From an uncultured Polaribacter sp. (GTDB taxonomy: Bacteria; Bacteroidota; Bacteroidia; Flavobacteriales; Flavobacteriaceae), in the NCBI RefSeq assembly GCF_947500975.1, contig NZ_CANMUE010000001.1, positions 62,001 through 126,000 on the forward strand: a stretch of DNA of 64,000 nt, in the 5' to 3' direction. Position 1 is the stretch's first letter. Each line of letters opens with the position of its first letter. The position numbers and the translations under genes are program-made. Positions 43,140 to 52,051 of this stretch are shown here, one piece after another. The notes beneath the pieces were generated by a model. The model was not told where the DNA came from, searched no databases, and worked only from the letters and a program-made list of their open reading frames with translations.

Positions 43140-43650
43140 AGAGCTTACTAATTTTTTTAGCAATTTCTTTCTTTTTAACATCATCAATTTTAATAGTATG
43201 CTTTGCTTGTTCATAAAAAGGTCTTCTTTCAAAAAGATGTTTTGCTACAAACTCAGGAATTTTATCATCACCTAAAGAAGCAATTAACGGTCTTTTACTT
43301 TTCTTTTTTATCAATCTTTTTATCATTGTAGATGTACTACCCTGTAAATATATTGAAACCGAATCTTTACTCGAATTAATTACTTCCATATTATTTGCAT
43401 AACAGGGTGTACCACCACCTAAAGCAAGAATATATTTTTCGCCTTTTAGAATTACTTCTTTTAAATATTTATTTTCAATATTTCTAAAATATATTTCTCC
43501 TTTTACTTTAAATATTTCAGAAATAGTCATCTTTTCTTTTTCGATGATATAATCATCTAAATCAATAAATTGATAATTAAGTTTTTTTGCTAGTAATTTT
43601 CCAATACTAGACTTTCCTGAAGCCATGTATCCTAATAAAACAATTTTCAT
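43120..43650 (-). CDS. aroK: Shikimate kinase
   Basis: A 176-residue kinase that phosphorylates shikimate on the path to chorismate and aromatic amino acids. Walker A is GYMASGKS (7-14). The shikimate site is represented by IDLDDYIIEKEK and LALGGGTPCY, and the lid by RPLI. Complete. It is convergent with the phosphoribosyltransferase gene, with a 20-base overlap. Confidence 0.95.
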   Translation of the reverse strand: MKIVLLGYMASGKSSIGKLLAKKLNYQFIDLDDYIIEKEKMTISEIFKVKGEIYFRNIENKYLKEVILKGEKYILALGGGTPCYANNMEVINSSKDSVSIYLQGSTSTMIKRLIKKKSKRPLIASLGDDKIPEFVAKHLFERRPFYEQAKHTIKIDDVKKKEIAKKISKLFKLNKL

Positions 43651-43789
43651 TTACTTTAAATTTCAGCAAATATCGATAAAAAATGATTGTTTTAAACAGA
43701 AAATTATAATTGATTTCTCTTCAAAATATACTATGCATAATAACATATTAAAGAAAATTATTTCTAATTTAGCAGTTCAATTTTTTATT

Positions 43790-43873
43790 GCACACGTGGC
43801 GAAATTGGTAGACGCGCAGCCTTGAGGGGGCTGTGTTCGTAAGAACGTGGAAGTTCGAATCTTCTCGTGTGCA
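43790..43873 (+). tRNA. tRNA-Leu (anticodon GAG)
   Basis: An 84-base cloverleaf: acceptor GCACACG pairs with CGTGTGC, and the D-arm contains AAATTGGTAGAC. The anticodon stem CAGCC/GGCTG encloses loop TTGAGGG with anticodon GAG (43824-43826). A long variable arm (TGTTCGTAAGAACG) and T-arm with GTTCGAATC complete it. The long variable arm marks it as class II, and GAG means leucine. CCA is not encoded. It is the only tRNA I found. Confidence 0.95.
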
Positions 43874-43929
43874 CTTAATAATATTTTATTCTTTCACATA
43901 ATATTAACCTTTATAAGCAGTATAATTAC

Positions 43930-43937
43930 TAATTTTG
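43930..43937 (+). promoter_or_regulatory. TAATTTTG -7 box five bases before an ATG
   Basis: A perfect TANNTTTG match ends at 43937 and the next gene's ATG is at 43943. Transcription would start at or next to the start codon, implying a nearly leaderless mRNA. Confidence 0.45.
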
Positions 43938-43942
43938 TAATT

Positions 43943-44746
43943 ATGCAAAAAAATATATTTATACTGTGCTTATTTATTACATTAAGTGCGTTTTCTCAAA
44001 AAGATAGTATACGAACCACTATTTTAAAAGGTCAAATTATACATGCTGATAATAAGAAACCATTAAGTGCTGCACATGTTTTAAACTTAAACACAGTAGT
44101 TGGTACTATTACTAATGACAAAGGTTTTTTTGAGTTACCTACTAAAGCAAATGATACAATTTTAGTTTCTTATTTAGGTTTTTCTTCAATTAAATTAAAG
44201 ATTACTAATGATTTATTAAAAGGGAATGAATTAGAAATTGCTTTGTATGAAAAATCTGAAGAAACAAAAGAAATTGTTATTAAATCTACACAATTAATTG
44301 GTGTTTTAGAAGTTGATGTTAAATTAGTACCAAAAGATAGGTTTACTAGAATTCATATAAATGGTTTACCGCAAACTTATGAAGTGGGTAAACCTAAAAG
44401 TAAAAACTACTCCTCTCCTATTGCTGCTCTTTTTAATCCTGTTGATTTTTTATATAGCCATTTTGGAAAAAAACCAAAGCAATTAAAGAAACTTCAAAAA
44501 TTAAAAAAAGAAGACGGCTTACGTAAAATGTTAGCTGGTAAATTTGATAGAGAAGTAATGATGGAGTATTTAGATATGGATAGACAAGAGTTATCTGAAT
44601 TACTTACAGACTGCAACTACTCTGAATATTTTATTAAAAAAGCATCTGACTTACAAATGATTGAAGCTGTTTTAGATTGTTATGAAGACTATAAAGCACT
44701 TAAAAAAGGAAAGATTGATAGAGATAAAATTCCTGTAAAAAATTAA
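43943..44746 (+). CDS. Exported protein with carboxypeptidase-regulatory-like domain
   Basis: A 267-residue protein with a signal peptide (LFITLSAFSQ). A CarboxypepD_reg-like beta domain follows (about 25-110, LKGQIIHADNKKPLSAAHVL, GTITNDKGFFEL). After it comes a charged, helical part (about 160-267, KKPKQLKKLQKLKKEDGLRKM) with no recognised domain. No TonB plug or barrel is present. The ORF track starts inside the tRNA at 43847. The ATG at 43943 is preferred because it gives the signal peptide and avoids the tRNA. Function unknown. Confidence 0.85.
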   Translation: MQKNIFILCLFITLSAFSQKDSIRTTILKGQIIHADNKKPLSAAHVLNLNTVVGTITNDKGFFELPTKANDTILVSYLGFSSIKLKITNDLLKGNELEIALYEKSEETKEIVIKSTQLIGVLEVDVKLVPKDRFTRIHINGLPQTYEVGKPKSKNYSSPIAALFNPVDFLYSHFGKKPKQLKKLQKLKKEDGLRKMLAGKFDREVMMEYLDMDRQELSELLTDCNYSEYFIKKASDLQMIEAVLDCYEDYKALKKGKIDRDKIPVKN

Positions 44747-44766
44747 CACTATATTTTTAATGAAAA

Positions 44767-44794
44767 GAGCCAAAAAACGAATGTTTTTTGGCTC
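44767..44794 (-). terminator. Terminator-like hairpin on the minus strand
   Basis: GAGCCAAAAAAC and GTTTTTTGGCTC pair perfectly around a four-base loop. Only on the minus strand is it followed by T's (TTTTC). No minus-strand gene precedes it except a tiny ORF, which is why it is noted separately. It could also simply end the plus-strand gene at 44746. Confidence 0.6.
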
Positions 44795-44825
44795 AAATCA
44801 ACTATTAAAACTAACTAATTAATAA

Positions 44826-44879
44826 CTAAAATCCAGTTTGTCTTTTAGTTATACTTTCTTCTGGAAATTCCAGAATCAT
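44826..44879 (-). CDS. Possible 17-codon small ORF
   Basis: ATG at 44879 to TAG at 44826 encodes MILEFPEESITKRQTGF. It lies 32 bases before a minus-strand terminator-like hairpin and downstream of the prohibitin terminator. No ribosome-binding site or promoter match was seen. It may instead be part of a small RNA or chance. The whole 44747-45067 gap otherwise holds only the two hairpins. Confidence 0.2.
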   Translation of the reverse strand: MILEFPEESITKRQTGF

Positions 44880-45016
44880 TCTTTTTCATTTATATTATAA
44901 CTTATTAATTAATATCTTATTACATCTATAAGACTCACTTTTATAATATAAGTTACACATTTATTTGAGTTTAACATAACTTTAAGAACTATGATAAGAA
45001 AGAAATACTTGTAACA

Positions 45017-45044
45017 AAAAAAATCCAGCAAAAGCTGGATTTTT
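45017..45044 (-). terminator. Terminator of the prohibitin gene
   Basis: AAAAATCCAGC-AAAA-GCTGGATTTTT is a perfect 11-bp stem with a four-base loop, 24 bases after the prohibitin stop. On the minus strand it runs into TTTTTTT. Confidence 0.9.
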
Positions 45045-45067
45045 AATTTAATATTTTTTACTAATTT

Positions 45068-45898
45068 TTATTGATTGCCAAGTATAATTGGCATACCTGA
45101 ATCTCCGGACCCAATAACAATTACTTTACTATTTGAAGATTTAGAAAGCTCTATTGTAGCTTCTATTCCTTTATCTTGTAAAATTTTATCAGTAAGAGAA
45201 GCACTTAATATTCTATTTGCATCAGCTTTACCTTGTGCTTCAATTCTAACCTTTTGGGCTTCTTTATCTGCAGTTACAAGTCTAAATTCATATTCTAAAG
45301 ATTCTTGTTCTTGTTTTAATTTACGTTCAATTGCACCTTTAATTGTTGCAGGTAATTTTACATCTTCTACTAAAACACGTTTAACAATTAAAAATTGACC
45401 TGCCAAAAGTTTGGTAACTTCATCTAAAATTTCTTGCTCAATTACATCTCTTTTACTTGAATATAATTGCTCTGGTGTATAACGTCCAACTACACTTCTT
45501 GCAGCAGCATTAATTGCAGGGTCTAATAATTCACGCTCATAGTCTTCACCTTTTGTTTTAATTAAAGAACCTAAATTTTCCAATTCTGGCTCATACCAAA
45601 TTGTTCCATTTACCTTAACCTCAAGCCCATTTACTGAAAGCACATTCATTTCATCAGATATAGATTGTTGACGTACTTTACGAACTATCATTTTGTTCCA
45701 AGGGGCAACAATATGAAATCCTTCTCCATAAGTTTTACTTGTATTTATACCATCACCTAAAGTTTCAAAGATAACACCACCTTCACCTGGTCCAATTGTA
45801 ACTGTTGATTTTGAAAATAATATTATTACTATAACTATTAAGAATATGAAGAAAAATCCTCCTTTTGGAAAATTAAATTCCATTTGTTTATTTGACAT
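45068..45898 (-). CDS. Prohibitin / SPFH (Band 7) family membrane protein
   Basis: A 276-residue protein with one N-terminal membrane helix (about 15-29, FFFIFLIVIVIILF) and an SPFH domain (about 35-200, GGVIFETLGDG, SVNGLEVKVNGTIWYEPE, RYTPEQLYSSKRD). A coiled coil follows (LKQEQESLEYEFRLVTADKE). SPFH proteins form large membrane rings or microdomains and often regulate membrane proteases. Here the partner is unknown. Transcribed alone. Confidence 0.92.
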   Translation of the reverse strand: MSNKQMEFNFPKGGFFFIFLIVIVIILFSKSTVTIGPGEGGVIFETLGDGINTSKTYGEGFHIVAPWNKMIVRKVRQQSISDEMNVLSVNGLEVKVNGTIWYEPELENLGSLIKTKGEDYERELLDPAINAAARSVVGRYTPEQLYSSKRDVIEQEILDEVTKLLAGQFLIVKRVLVEDVKLPATIKGAIERKLKQEQESLEYEFRLVTADKEAQKVRIEAQGKADANRILSASLTDKILQDKGIEATIELSKSSNSKVIVIGSGDSGMPIILGNQ

Positions 45899-46013
45899 TT
45901 TTATTGTTTTTAAGTTTAATCAAATTTACAAATATTATTTGTTTTAAAATATAAAATGTACTTGCATTTAATTTTATAATTAGTAATTTAAAATAGATTA
46001 TTAAGGCTAATTA

Positions 46014-48041
46014 TTAAATTTTTCCGTGATATTTTCTGATAAACCATTCTACTGTTAATAAGATAATTATTAAAAATAAAACCCATTTCCAATCAATAAA
46101 ATTTTGTTGTTTTACAGTTGATTTTTGAGTTATGAAATACGAATCGTTATTCAATAAATCAGCAATTAATTTATCTGTTTTATTTTTATGAAACACTTTC
46201 CCAGATGTTTTTAAAGCAAGCTGTTCCAGTTTATCAACATTAGCATTAGTAAACTGCTCTTCTATTTGATAATTTGTAATTTTAAAACGACCATATTTAT
46301 TTATTTTCTGTCCTAAAACATCAACTTTATAAGTATAATCTCCAGAGTTTAGGTTTTCAATTTCTAATTGATAAGCATTATTCACTAATGAAAAAGGAAT
46401 TTTAGTAACTTCTTTTGTAGTTATATTTGTAATTGAAATTTGTAACGAAGCCCTAGCATCAAATTGATAATTTTTATCTGTATAAAAAGCAGATATATTT
46501 ATACTTGAATTTGATGGATATAAATTTTTAGCGTTAACTTCTAATCGATTTCTTTTTTTATTTGAAGATAAATATTGTATTAAATTACCAATAAATTTAT
46601 CAAAATCTTTAAAAGAATTTGCACTTAAAAAACTATTGGATCTCCATTTCCAAATTCCTTCACCAAATAAAACGGCAATTTTTTGATCATTTTGCTCTAT
46701 AGTAGCTAACAAAGGTTGTTTGGTTTGTAAACCGTTTATGCTATGTTCTAATAATATTTGATGTTCTTTTTTTATAATAATTTCTCCATACTTGTCTTTT
46801 AAAGGCGGAAAATTATTAAAATCAATATCTTCTTGTAAAAATGTTAGAAAATTTTCATTAAAAAAAGCACCATAATTTTCTGTTTGATTGATAGCTGTTT
46901 TAAAAAATCCTAATTGTTTTTGATTTAAAAAATTCCAATCAGTATTTGCTCCAGAAATTAAAAAATAATTATTATTCTTTTGTGATAATTGAGAAAACAA
47001 TGAATTAAACTTATTATTTGGCTGATATAAAATAACTAATTGATAATCATTAAGTTCTTTTTTAAAATCACTAATTAACTGAATATCTACTGTACGTTGT
47101 TTATTTATTTCTATTGACTTTTTTAAAGCTCCAATATCTGGATGTAAAATCGATGTTAAAATCAATACTTTAGTTTGTTCATCAATTACTTCTACAGAAA
47201 AACTTTTAGTGTTGTTTTTTGTGTTTTTCTCATTATCTATTTTACTTATCGATGCTGAATAATATTGTAATCCTTCTTTAGTAGAAGTTAAATTTGTAGT
47301 TAATGTAGCTGATTTTTTTGTTGAAGAAAACTGTACTTTTTCTCTAAACAATGTTTTTCCTTCACCAAAAATTGAAAACTGTGTAGTTACATTTTCATTG
47401 CCTTCATAATTTAAAATAACTTCAACAGGGAATTTATTTTTAATATAACTGTATTTATTAACGTTTAATTGCGATATTTTAACATCAACATACTTAGTTG
47501 TATCACCTATAACTACAGGGTAAACTGTTTGTTTTGAATTTATAAATTCATAAGCAGGTCCAATAGTTTGATTTCCATCAGAAATTAAAATAATAGGTGC
47601 AATTTTATTTTTATTAATGTCATTTACAGATGATAAAGCAGCAGCAATATTAGTGTTATTTTCTAAAAAAGAAAGAGAATCTGAAACCTGAAGGTTTTTA
47701 CCAAAAGAAAATTCCTGTATATCAAATTTATCAACTAACTCTTTATTTTTGATAAGCTTTGTAATTAGTTGCTTTGTGTTTTCAGTTTCTTCAAAAAAAG
47801 AAATTGACTTAGAGTTATCAACTAAAATAGAAAGTGTTGGTTTTTCATTAATAATTTCAGTTTTCTCAATCTTTGGATTTAATAAGAGTAAAATCAAAAA
47901 AAACAAACTGAACGTTTTTAATGCAAAAAGTAAAATTGTAACTTTTGGTTTCTTTTTTATTTTATAAAAATATTGTAAAAATGCTACAGAAACACTGAGT
48001 AACAATGCTAAAATAATATATAAAATTAATGAAGTTTGCAA
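46014..48041 (-). CDS. von Willebrand factor A domain membrane protein
   Basis: A 675-residue protein with two N-terminal membrane helices (about 4-27 and 34-56), a vWA domain with a DxSxS metal site (LVDNSKS, Asp75-Ser79) and ILISDGNQT, and a long beta-rich extracytoplasmic region (about 190-640). A C-terminal membrane helix (WVLFLIIILLTVEWF) ends it. The topology resembles large BatA-type or glutamine-amidotransferase-like membrane proteins of Bacteroidota. Function unknown. It stands alone between prohibitin and fabG on the same strand. Confidence 0.85.
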   Translation of the reverse strand: MQTSLILYIILALLLSVSVAFLQYFYKIKKKPKVTILLFALKTFSLFFLILLLLNPKIEKTEIINEKPTLSILVDNSKSISFFEETENTKQLITKLIKNKELVDKFDIQEFSFGKNLQVSDSLSFLENNTNIAAALSSVNDINKNKIAPIILISDGNQTIGPAYEFINSKQTVYPVVIGDTTKYVDVKISQLNVNKYSYIKNKFPVEVILNYEGNENVTTQFSIFGEGKTLFREKVQFSSTKKSATLTTNLTSTKEGLQYYSASISKIDNEKNTKNNTKSFSVEVIDEQTKVLILTSILHPDIGALKKSIEINKQRTVDIQLISDFKKELNDYQLVILYQPNNKFNSLFSQLSQKNNNYFLISGANTDWNFLNQKQLGFFKTAINQTENYGAFFNENFLTFLQEDIDFNNFPPLKDKYGEIIIKKEHQILLEHSINGLQTKQPLLATIEQNDQKIAVLFGEGIWKWRSNSFLSANSFKDFDKFIGNLIQYLSSNKKRNRLEVNAKNLYPSNSSINISAFYTDKNYQFDARASLQISITNITTKEVTKIPFSLVNNAYQLEIENLNSGDYTYKVDVLGQKINKYGRFKITNYQIEEQFTNANVDKLEQLALKTSGKVFHKNKTDKLIADLLNNDSYFITQKSTVKQQNFIDWKWVLFLIIILLTVEWFIRKYHGKI

Positions 48042-48084
48042 TGGTTTTTATTTTATGGAAAGATATAAAGAACTATCTAAAAAC

Positions 48085-48114
48085 AAAAAACCTGTAACGT
48101 TTATTTGTTACAGG
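48085..48114 (-). terminator. Terminator of fabG
   Basis: CCTGTAAC and GTTACAGG pair around an eight-base loop. On the minus strand they are followed by six T. The hairpin begins 24 bases after the fabG stop. Confidence 0.88.
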
Positions 48115-48138
48115 CTTAATTATTATTTAATTATATAT

Positions 48139-48885
48139 TTATGTTAACATTCCTCCATCAACAGAAAGAGTTTGACCAGTAATATAAGCACTCATATCCG
48201 AAGCTAAAAATATACAAGCATTTGCAATATCTATTGGTTGTCCTCCTCTTTTTAAAGGAATTCCATCTCTCCAACCTTGCACTACTTTTTCATCTAATTT
48301 ATCTGTCATTTCTGTTTCTATAAAACCAGGTGCAATTACATTGCTTCTAATATTTCTAGATCCTAATTCTAAAGCCACTGATTTAGAAAAACCTACGATA
48401 CCTGCTTTTGAAGCAGCATAATTTGATTGACCAGCATTACCTTTTAAACCTACAACTGAACTCATGTTTATGATAGAACCTGCTCTTTGTTTCATCATTG
48501 GTCTAATAACAGCTTTTGTTAAATTAAATACAGATTTTAAATTTACTTCAATAACTTTATCAAAATCATCTTCTGTAATTCTCATCAACAAGTTATCTTT
48601 TGTAATTCCGGCATTATTAACTAAAATATCTATAGAACCAAACTCTTTTAAAACTTCGCTAGCTAATTCTTGTGCAGCTTCAAAATTAGCAGCATTTGAC
48701 TGATATCCTTTTGCAGATACACCAATTGATTTTAATTCAGTTTCTAGTTCTTTTGCAGCTTCTACAGAAGAACTATACGTAAAGGCAACGTTTGCACCTT
48801 GTTTTGCAAATTCTATTGCAATGCCACGCCCTATACCCCTTGTTGCTCCTGTTATTATTGCTGATTTATTTTCTAGTAATTTCAT
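48139..48885 (-). CDS. fabG: 3-oxoacyl-[acyl-carrier-protein] reductase
   Basis: A 248-residue short-chain dehydrogenase that reduces 3-oxoacyl-ACP with NADPH in fatty acid synthesis. Features are the cofactor loop GATRGIGRGIA (13-23), NNAG (about 90), catalytic Ser in NMSSVVG, YAASKAG with Tyr/Lys, and the C-terminal YITGQTLSVDGG typical of FabG. It has its own -7 box and terminator. Confidence 0.95.
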   Translation of the reverse strand: MKLLENKSAIITGATRGIGRGIAIEFAKQGANVAFTYSSSVEAAKELETELKSIGVSAKGYQSNAANFEAAQELASEVLKEFGSIDILVNNAGITKDNLLMRITEDDFDKVIEVNLKSVFNLTKAVIRPMMKQRAGSIINMSSVVGLKGNAGQSNYAASKAGIVGFSKSVALELGSRNIRSNVIAPGFIETEMTDKLDEKVVQGWRDGIPLKRGGQPIDIANACIFLASDMSAYITGQTLSVDGGMLT

Positions 48886-48908
48886 ATAATTTAGTTATTT
48901 TAAGGCGT

Positions 48909-48916
48909 CAAAGATA
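48909..48916 (-). promoter_or_regulatory. TATCTTTG -7 box of fabG
   Basis: On the minus strand a perfect TANNTTTG match lies between the M16 terminator and the fabG ATG, 23 bases upstream of the latter. It supports separate transcription of fabG. Confidence 0.55.
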
Positions 48917-48922
48917 CTAAAA

Positions 48923-48960
48923 TAAAAAAACTCGTAAAGTTAAATTTACTTTACGAGCTT
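48923..48960 (-). terminator. Terminator of M16 peptidase gene
   Basis: CTCGTAAAGT and ACTTTACGAG pair perfectly around a short AT loop. On the minus strand a run of seven T follows. It lies 22 bases past the M16 stop codon. Confidence 0.9.
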
Positions 48961-48982
48961 TTAATTTTTAAAAGAAGTTTGA

Positions 48983-51946
48983 TTATTGTTTTACTGATTT
49001 TTTATCAATATAATTAAATAAGTAATCTATCTCTAATTCTTGAATTTTCCCTAATTTTTTAAGAGATTCTACGTTTAAATCTTTTTTATTACCTATAACC
49101 ATTACATTGTAAGATTCTCCTTTTATATTTTTATTAAAGAAGCTTTTTAAATCTTCCATATTCATACCTTTAATGGTATTATACATTGCCTCTCTATTAT
49201 CATTATCAATTCCTAACTTTTGTAATCTTTCATAAGACCAAAAAATGTTAGATTTTGTAATTCTTTGTGCAGCTAGTTTTTTTAATGTAGCCTCTTTAGC
49301 TGCATTAAATTGCTTTTCTGCTTCTGGCATATTATTCATTAAATCCATCATTGCATCAACAGCTTGCTCTAATTTATTAGCTTGTGTACCAACATATGCC
49401 ATAACATAATTTGGAGAGTCTTTTTTAGATGCTCCTTGGTAAGAAGCAAAAGCAGAATACGCTAATGATTTAGATTCTCTTATTTCTTGAAATACTATTG
49501 ATGATAAACCGCTACCAAAGTACGTGTTGAATAATGTTGACGCAGCCATGTTTTCTGCTTTAAAAGGTTCTCCTTTTGCTAAAAACATCATTTCAGTTTG
49601 TACCATATCATAGTTTGTAAAAAATACATTTCCTCCAGTTTCAGTTTCTTTGTATTTTTTTGCAACAGGGTATTCTTTTAAATCTCCATAAATTTTATGT
49701 TCTGAATTTAATGCTGCAACAGCAGCATCAACATCTTTACCATAATAAAAGATACGTTGCTTAAAGTTTTTCATGTCTTTTACAAGCGCAACTAATTCTT
49801 CTGGATTTATGGCTTTTAATTCATCAATTTGCATGATATCTCTTAAAGGAGAATCCTCACCATATTTTCCATAATTCATTAAACCATTCCAAAGGATATT
49901 TCCTTTTTGAGTTTTTCCATCTTGTCTTCCTTTGTATATTTTTTCTACATATTTATCATAAGCGTCTTGATCTGCTTTTGCATTATCCCAAAGGTGCTCT
50001 AACAATTGTAACCCTTTTGGTAAGTTTTCTTTCAATCCATTTAAACCAACATAAGTTTTATCGCTTGCTGTGTTTACATAATAAGAAATTCCTAATTTGT
50101 AAAACTCTTTTTTAATTTCTTCAGCAGAATATTTATCAGTTCCAATATATTCAAGATAACCAGCAGCAAGACTTAACTTTTTATCGTTATCGCTACCCAT
50201 ATCAAAAATAATATTTAAGTTGAACAAATCGTTGTTTGGATTTTCTACATAAGAAACTTTAATATCATTACTTGTTTCAGTTTCTTTGATTGCAGTTTTA
50301 TAATCAACAAACTTAGGTTTTAATGGCGAAGATTCTACTTTATTAAAAGCTATTAAAAATTCTGAGCTTTTGTCTCTATTTAAGTTAACAGGTGTAATTC
50401 CAGGGTTGTCAACTTTTACAATGCTTTTATCTTCTCCTTTTCTTTTGTAAGTTACAACGTAATTGTCTTTGTAAAATTTATTAGCAAAATCAACTAATTC
50501 TTGTTTAGAAATTTTCTTTAAACCATCTAAAAACTTAACTTTATCTATCCAATTTTCATGATGAATAAAAGCATTGTAATAAGCTCCTGCTAAGGCAGTA
50601 TTACTTTCATATTGACGTGTTTGGCTCAATTTTAAGTCATTTACTACAGCTTCAATCATCCATTCATCAAATTCACCTTTCTTTAATTTTTCTACTTGTT
50701 CTAATAACAATCCTTTAACTTCATCTAAAGACTGACCTGATTTTGGGCTTCCTGTAAATGTATGATATCCATAATCATTTAAAAAAGTTGGTGAACAACT
50801 TGCTCTTTGAACAGCTTGCTTTTGATTTAAATTTAAATCGATTAAACCTGCATTGCCGTTTGCCATAATCATATCACAAAGTGTAACTAATTTTTCTTCT
50901 TCAGTATTAACACCTGCAGAACGATAAGCAATTGAAATACTTTCTGAAGTTGGACCAAATACTTCTTTAATAATTGGTTGTGTAATAGCAACTTCTTTTG
51001 GTAAAGTTGGATGTTTTAATTCTTTCTTTTCCATTTTACCAAAAGTGTCGTTAATCTTGTTTATTGTTGTGTCAAACTCTAAATCTCCAACTAAAACAAT
51101 TGCCATATTGTTAGGTACATAATATTTATCAAAGTAATTATGGATATCTATCATTGAAGGGTTTTTCAAATGTTGCCCAGTACCAATGGTTGTCTGTTGT
51201 CCGTATGGATGATTTGGAAATAAACCATCTAGCATTGCAGCGTAACGTTTTCTAAAGTCATTATCTTGACCTCTATTAAATTCTTCAAAAACTGCTTCTA
51301 ATTCAGTATGAAATAAACGCAAAACAAGTGTATTAAAACGTTCATTTTCTAAATCTATCCACTTATCTAATTCGTTTGCAGGAATTTTGTTTTTATATAC
51401 TGTTTCTTCAAACCAAGTGTGAGCATTAGTACCTGTAGCTCCTATAGAGGCCGTCATTTTATCGTATTCATTAGCAACCGAATAATTAGATGCTTCTAAA
51501 GAAACTTTATCAATTTCTTTATAAATAACTTTCTTTTTTTCTGGATCTTCTTCTGTACGGTGTTGTTCGTATAAATCAGAGATTTTTTTCAAATATTCTT
51601 TCTCTTTTTCCCAATCTACAGTACCTATTTTATGAGTTCCTTTAAAAACCATGTGCTCTAAATAATGAGCTAATCCGGTAGACTCTTTTGGATCATAATT
51701 TGAACCAGCTCTAACAGCAATATACGTTTGAATTTTAGGTTCATCAGAGTTTTTACTTAAATATACTTTTAAACCATTGTCTAAAGTATATAATCTTAAA
51801 CCTGTAGGGTCATTATCTACAGTTTCATAAATAATACCGTTTGCATCTTTTTGCGTTTTAACTTCATAGCTTTTTTCAGAATTAGTTTTACAACTAAAAA
51901 CCATGACTAATATTAAGCTAAAAGCAAATAATTTAATTTGTTTCAT
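48983..51946 (-). CDS. M16 family zinc metallopeptidase, lipoprotein
   Basis: A 987-residue insulinase-like peptidase with a lipoprotein signal (MVFSC, Cys19). The zinc motif HYLEH (His94, Glu97, His98) lies in the first M16 half. The size fits two catalytic-type and two C-terminal-type halves forming a closed chamber (for example YFGSGLSSIVFQEIRESKSL in the last quarter). It degrades short peptides in the envelope. No pairing with a second M16 gene is present, consistent with a single-chain enzyme. Confidence 0.93.
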   Translation of the reverse strand: MKQIKLFAFSLILVMVFSCKTNSEKSYEVKTQKDANGIIYETVDNDPTGLRLYTLDNGLKVYLSKNSDEPKIQTYIAVRAGSNYDPKESTGLAHYLEHMVFKGTHKIGTVDWEKEKEYLKKISDLYEQHRTEEDPEKKKVIYKEIDKVSLEASNYSVANEYDKMTASIGATGTNAHTWFEETVYKNKIPANELDKWIDLENERFNTLVLRLFHTELEAVFEEFNRGQDNDFRKRYAAMLDGLFPNHPYGQQTTIGTGQHLKNPSMIDIHNYFDKYYVPNNMAIVLVGDLEFDTTINKINDTFGKMEKKELKHPTLPKEVAITQPIIKEVFGPTSESISIAYRSAGVNTEEEKLVTLCDMIMANGNAGLIDLNLNQKQAVQRASCSPTFLNDYGYHTFTGSPKSGQSLDEVKGLLLEQVEKLKKGEFDEWMIEAVVNDLKLSQTRQYESNTALAGAYYNAFIHHENWIDKVKFLDGLKKISKQELVDFANKFYKDNYVVTYKRKGEDKSIVKVDNPGITPVNLNRDKSSEFLIAFNKVESSPLKPKFVDYKTAIKETETSNDIKVSYVENPNNDLFNLNIIFDMGSDNDKKLSLAAGYLEYIGTDKYSAEEIKKEFYKLGISYYVNTASDKTYVGLNGLKENLPKGLQLLEHLWDNAKADQDAYDKYVEKIYKGRQDGKTQKGNILWNGLMNYGKYGEDSPLRDIMQIDELKAINPEELVALVKDMKNFKQRIFYYGKDVDAAVAALNSEHKIYGDLKEYPVAKKYKETETGGNVFFTNYDMVQTEMMFLAKGEPFKAENMAASTLFNTYFGSGLSSIVFQEIRESKSLAYSAFASYQGASKKDSPNYVMAYVGTQANKLEQAVDAMMDLMNNMPEAEKQFNAAKEATLKKLAAQRITKSNIFWSYERLQKLGIDNDNREAMYNTIKGMNMEDLKSFFNKNIKGESYNVMVIGNKKDLNVESLKKLGKIQELEIDYLFNYIDKKSVKQ

Positions 51947-51969
51947 AATGTTTTTTTGGGATAAATTTA

Positions 51970-52004
51970 AAAAATCCGTTGAATTTACGAATTCAACGGA
52001 TTTT
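51970..52004 (-). terminator. Terminator of sucD
   Basis: AAAATCCGTTGAAT-TTACGA-ATTCAACGGATTTT is a perfect 14-bp stem in the spacer between the sucD stop and the M16 start. On the minus strand it is followed by further T's. Confidence 0.88.
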
Positions 52005-52051
52005 AAACTAAAATTTTATAAAACTTTAACAGTTTTTTTATGTAAGCGTGT

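Noticed and set aside
43625-43825. 66-residue plus-strand ORF
   Set aside because: It runs into the tRNA-Leu gene and over the aroK start, so it is a chance ORF.
43847-43942. Upstream part of the 43847-44746 ORF
   Set aside because: It starts inside the tRNA; translation more likely starts at 43943, where a signal peptide begins.
44826-44920. MKKNDSGISRRKYN reading frame resembling a twin-arginine leader
   Set aside because: It stops after 14 codons with no hydrophobic segment or downstream gene in frame; the resemblance is probably chance.
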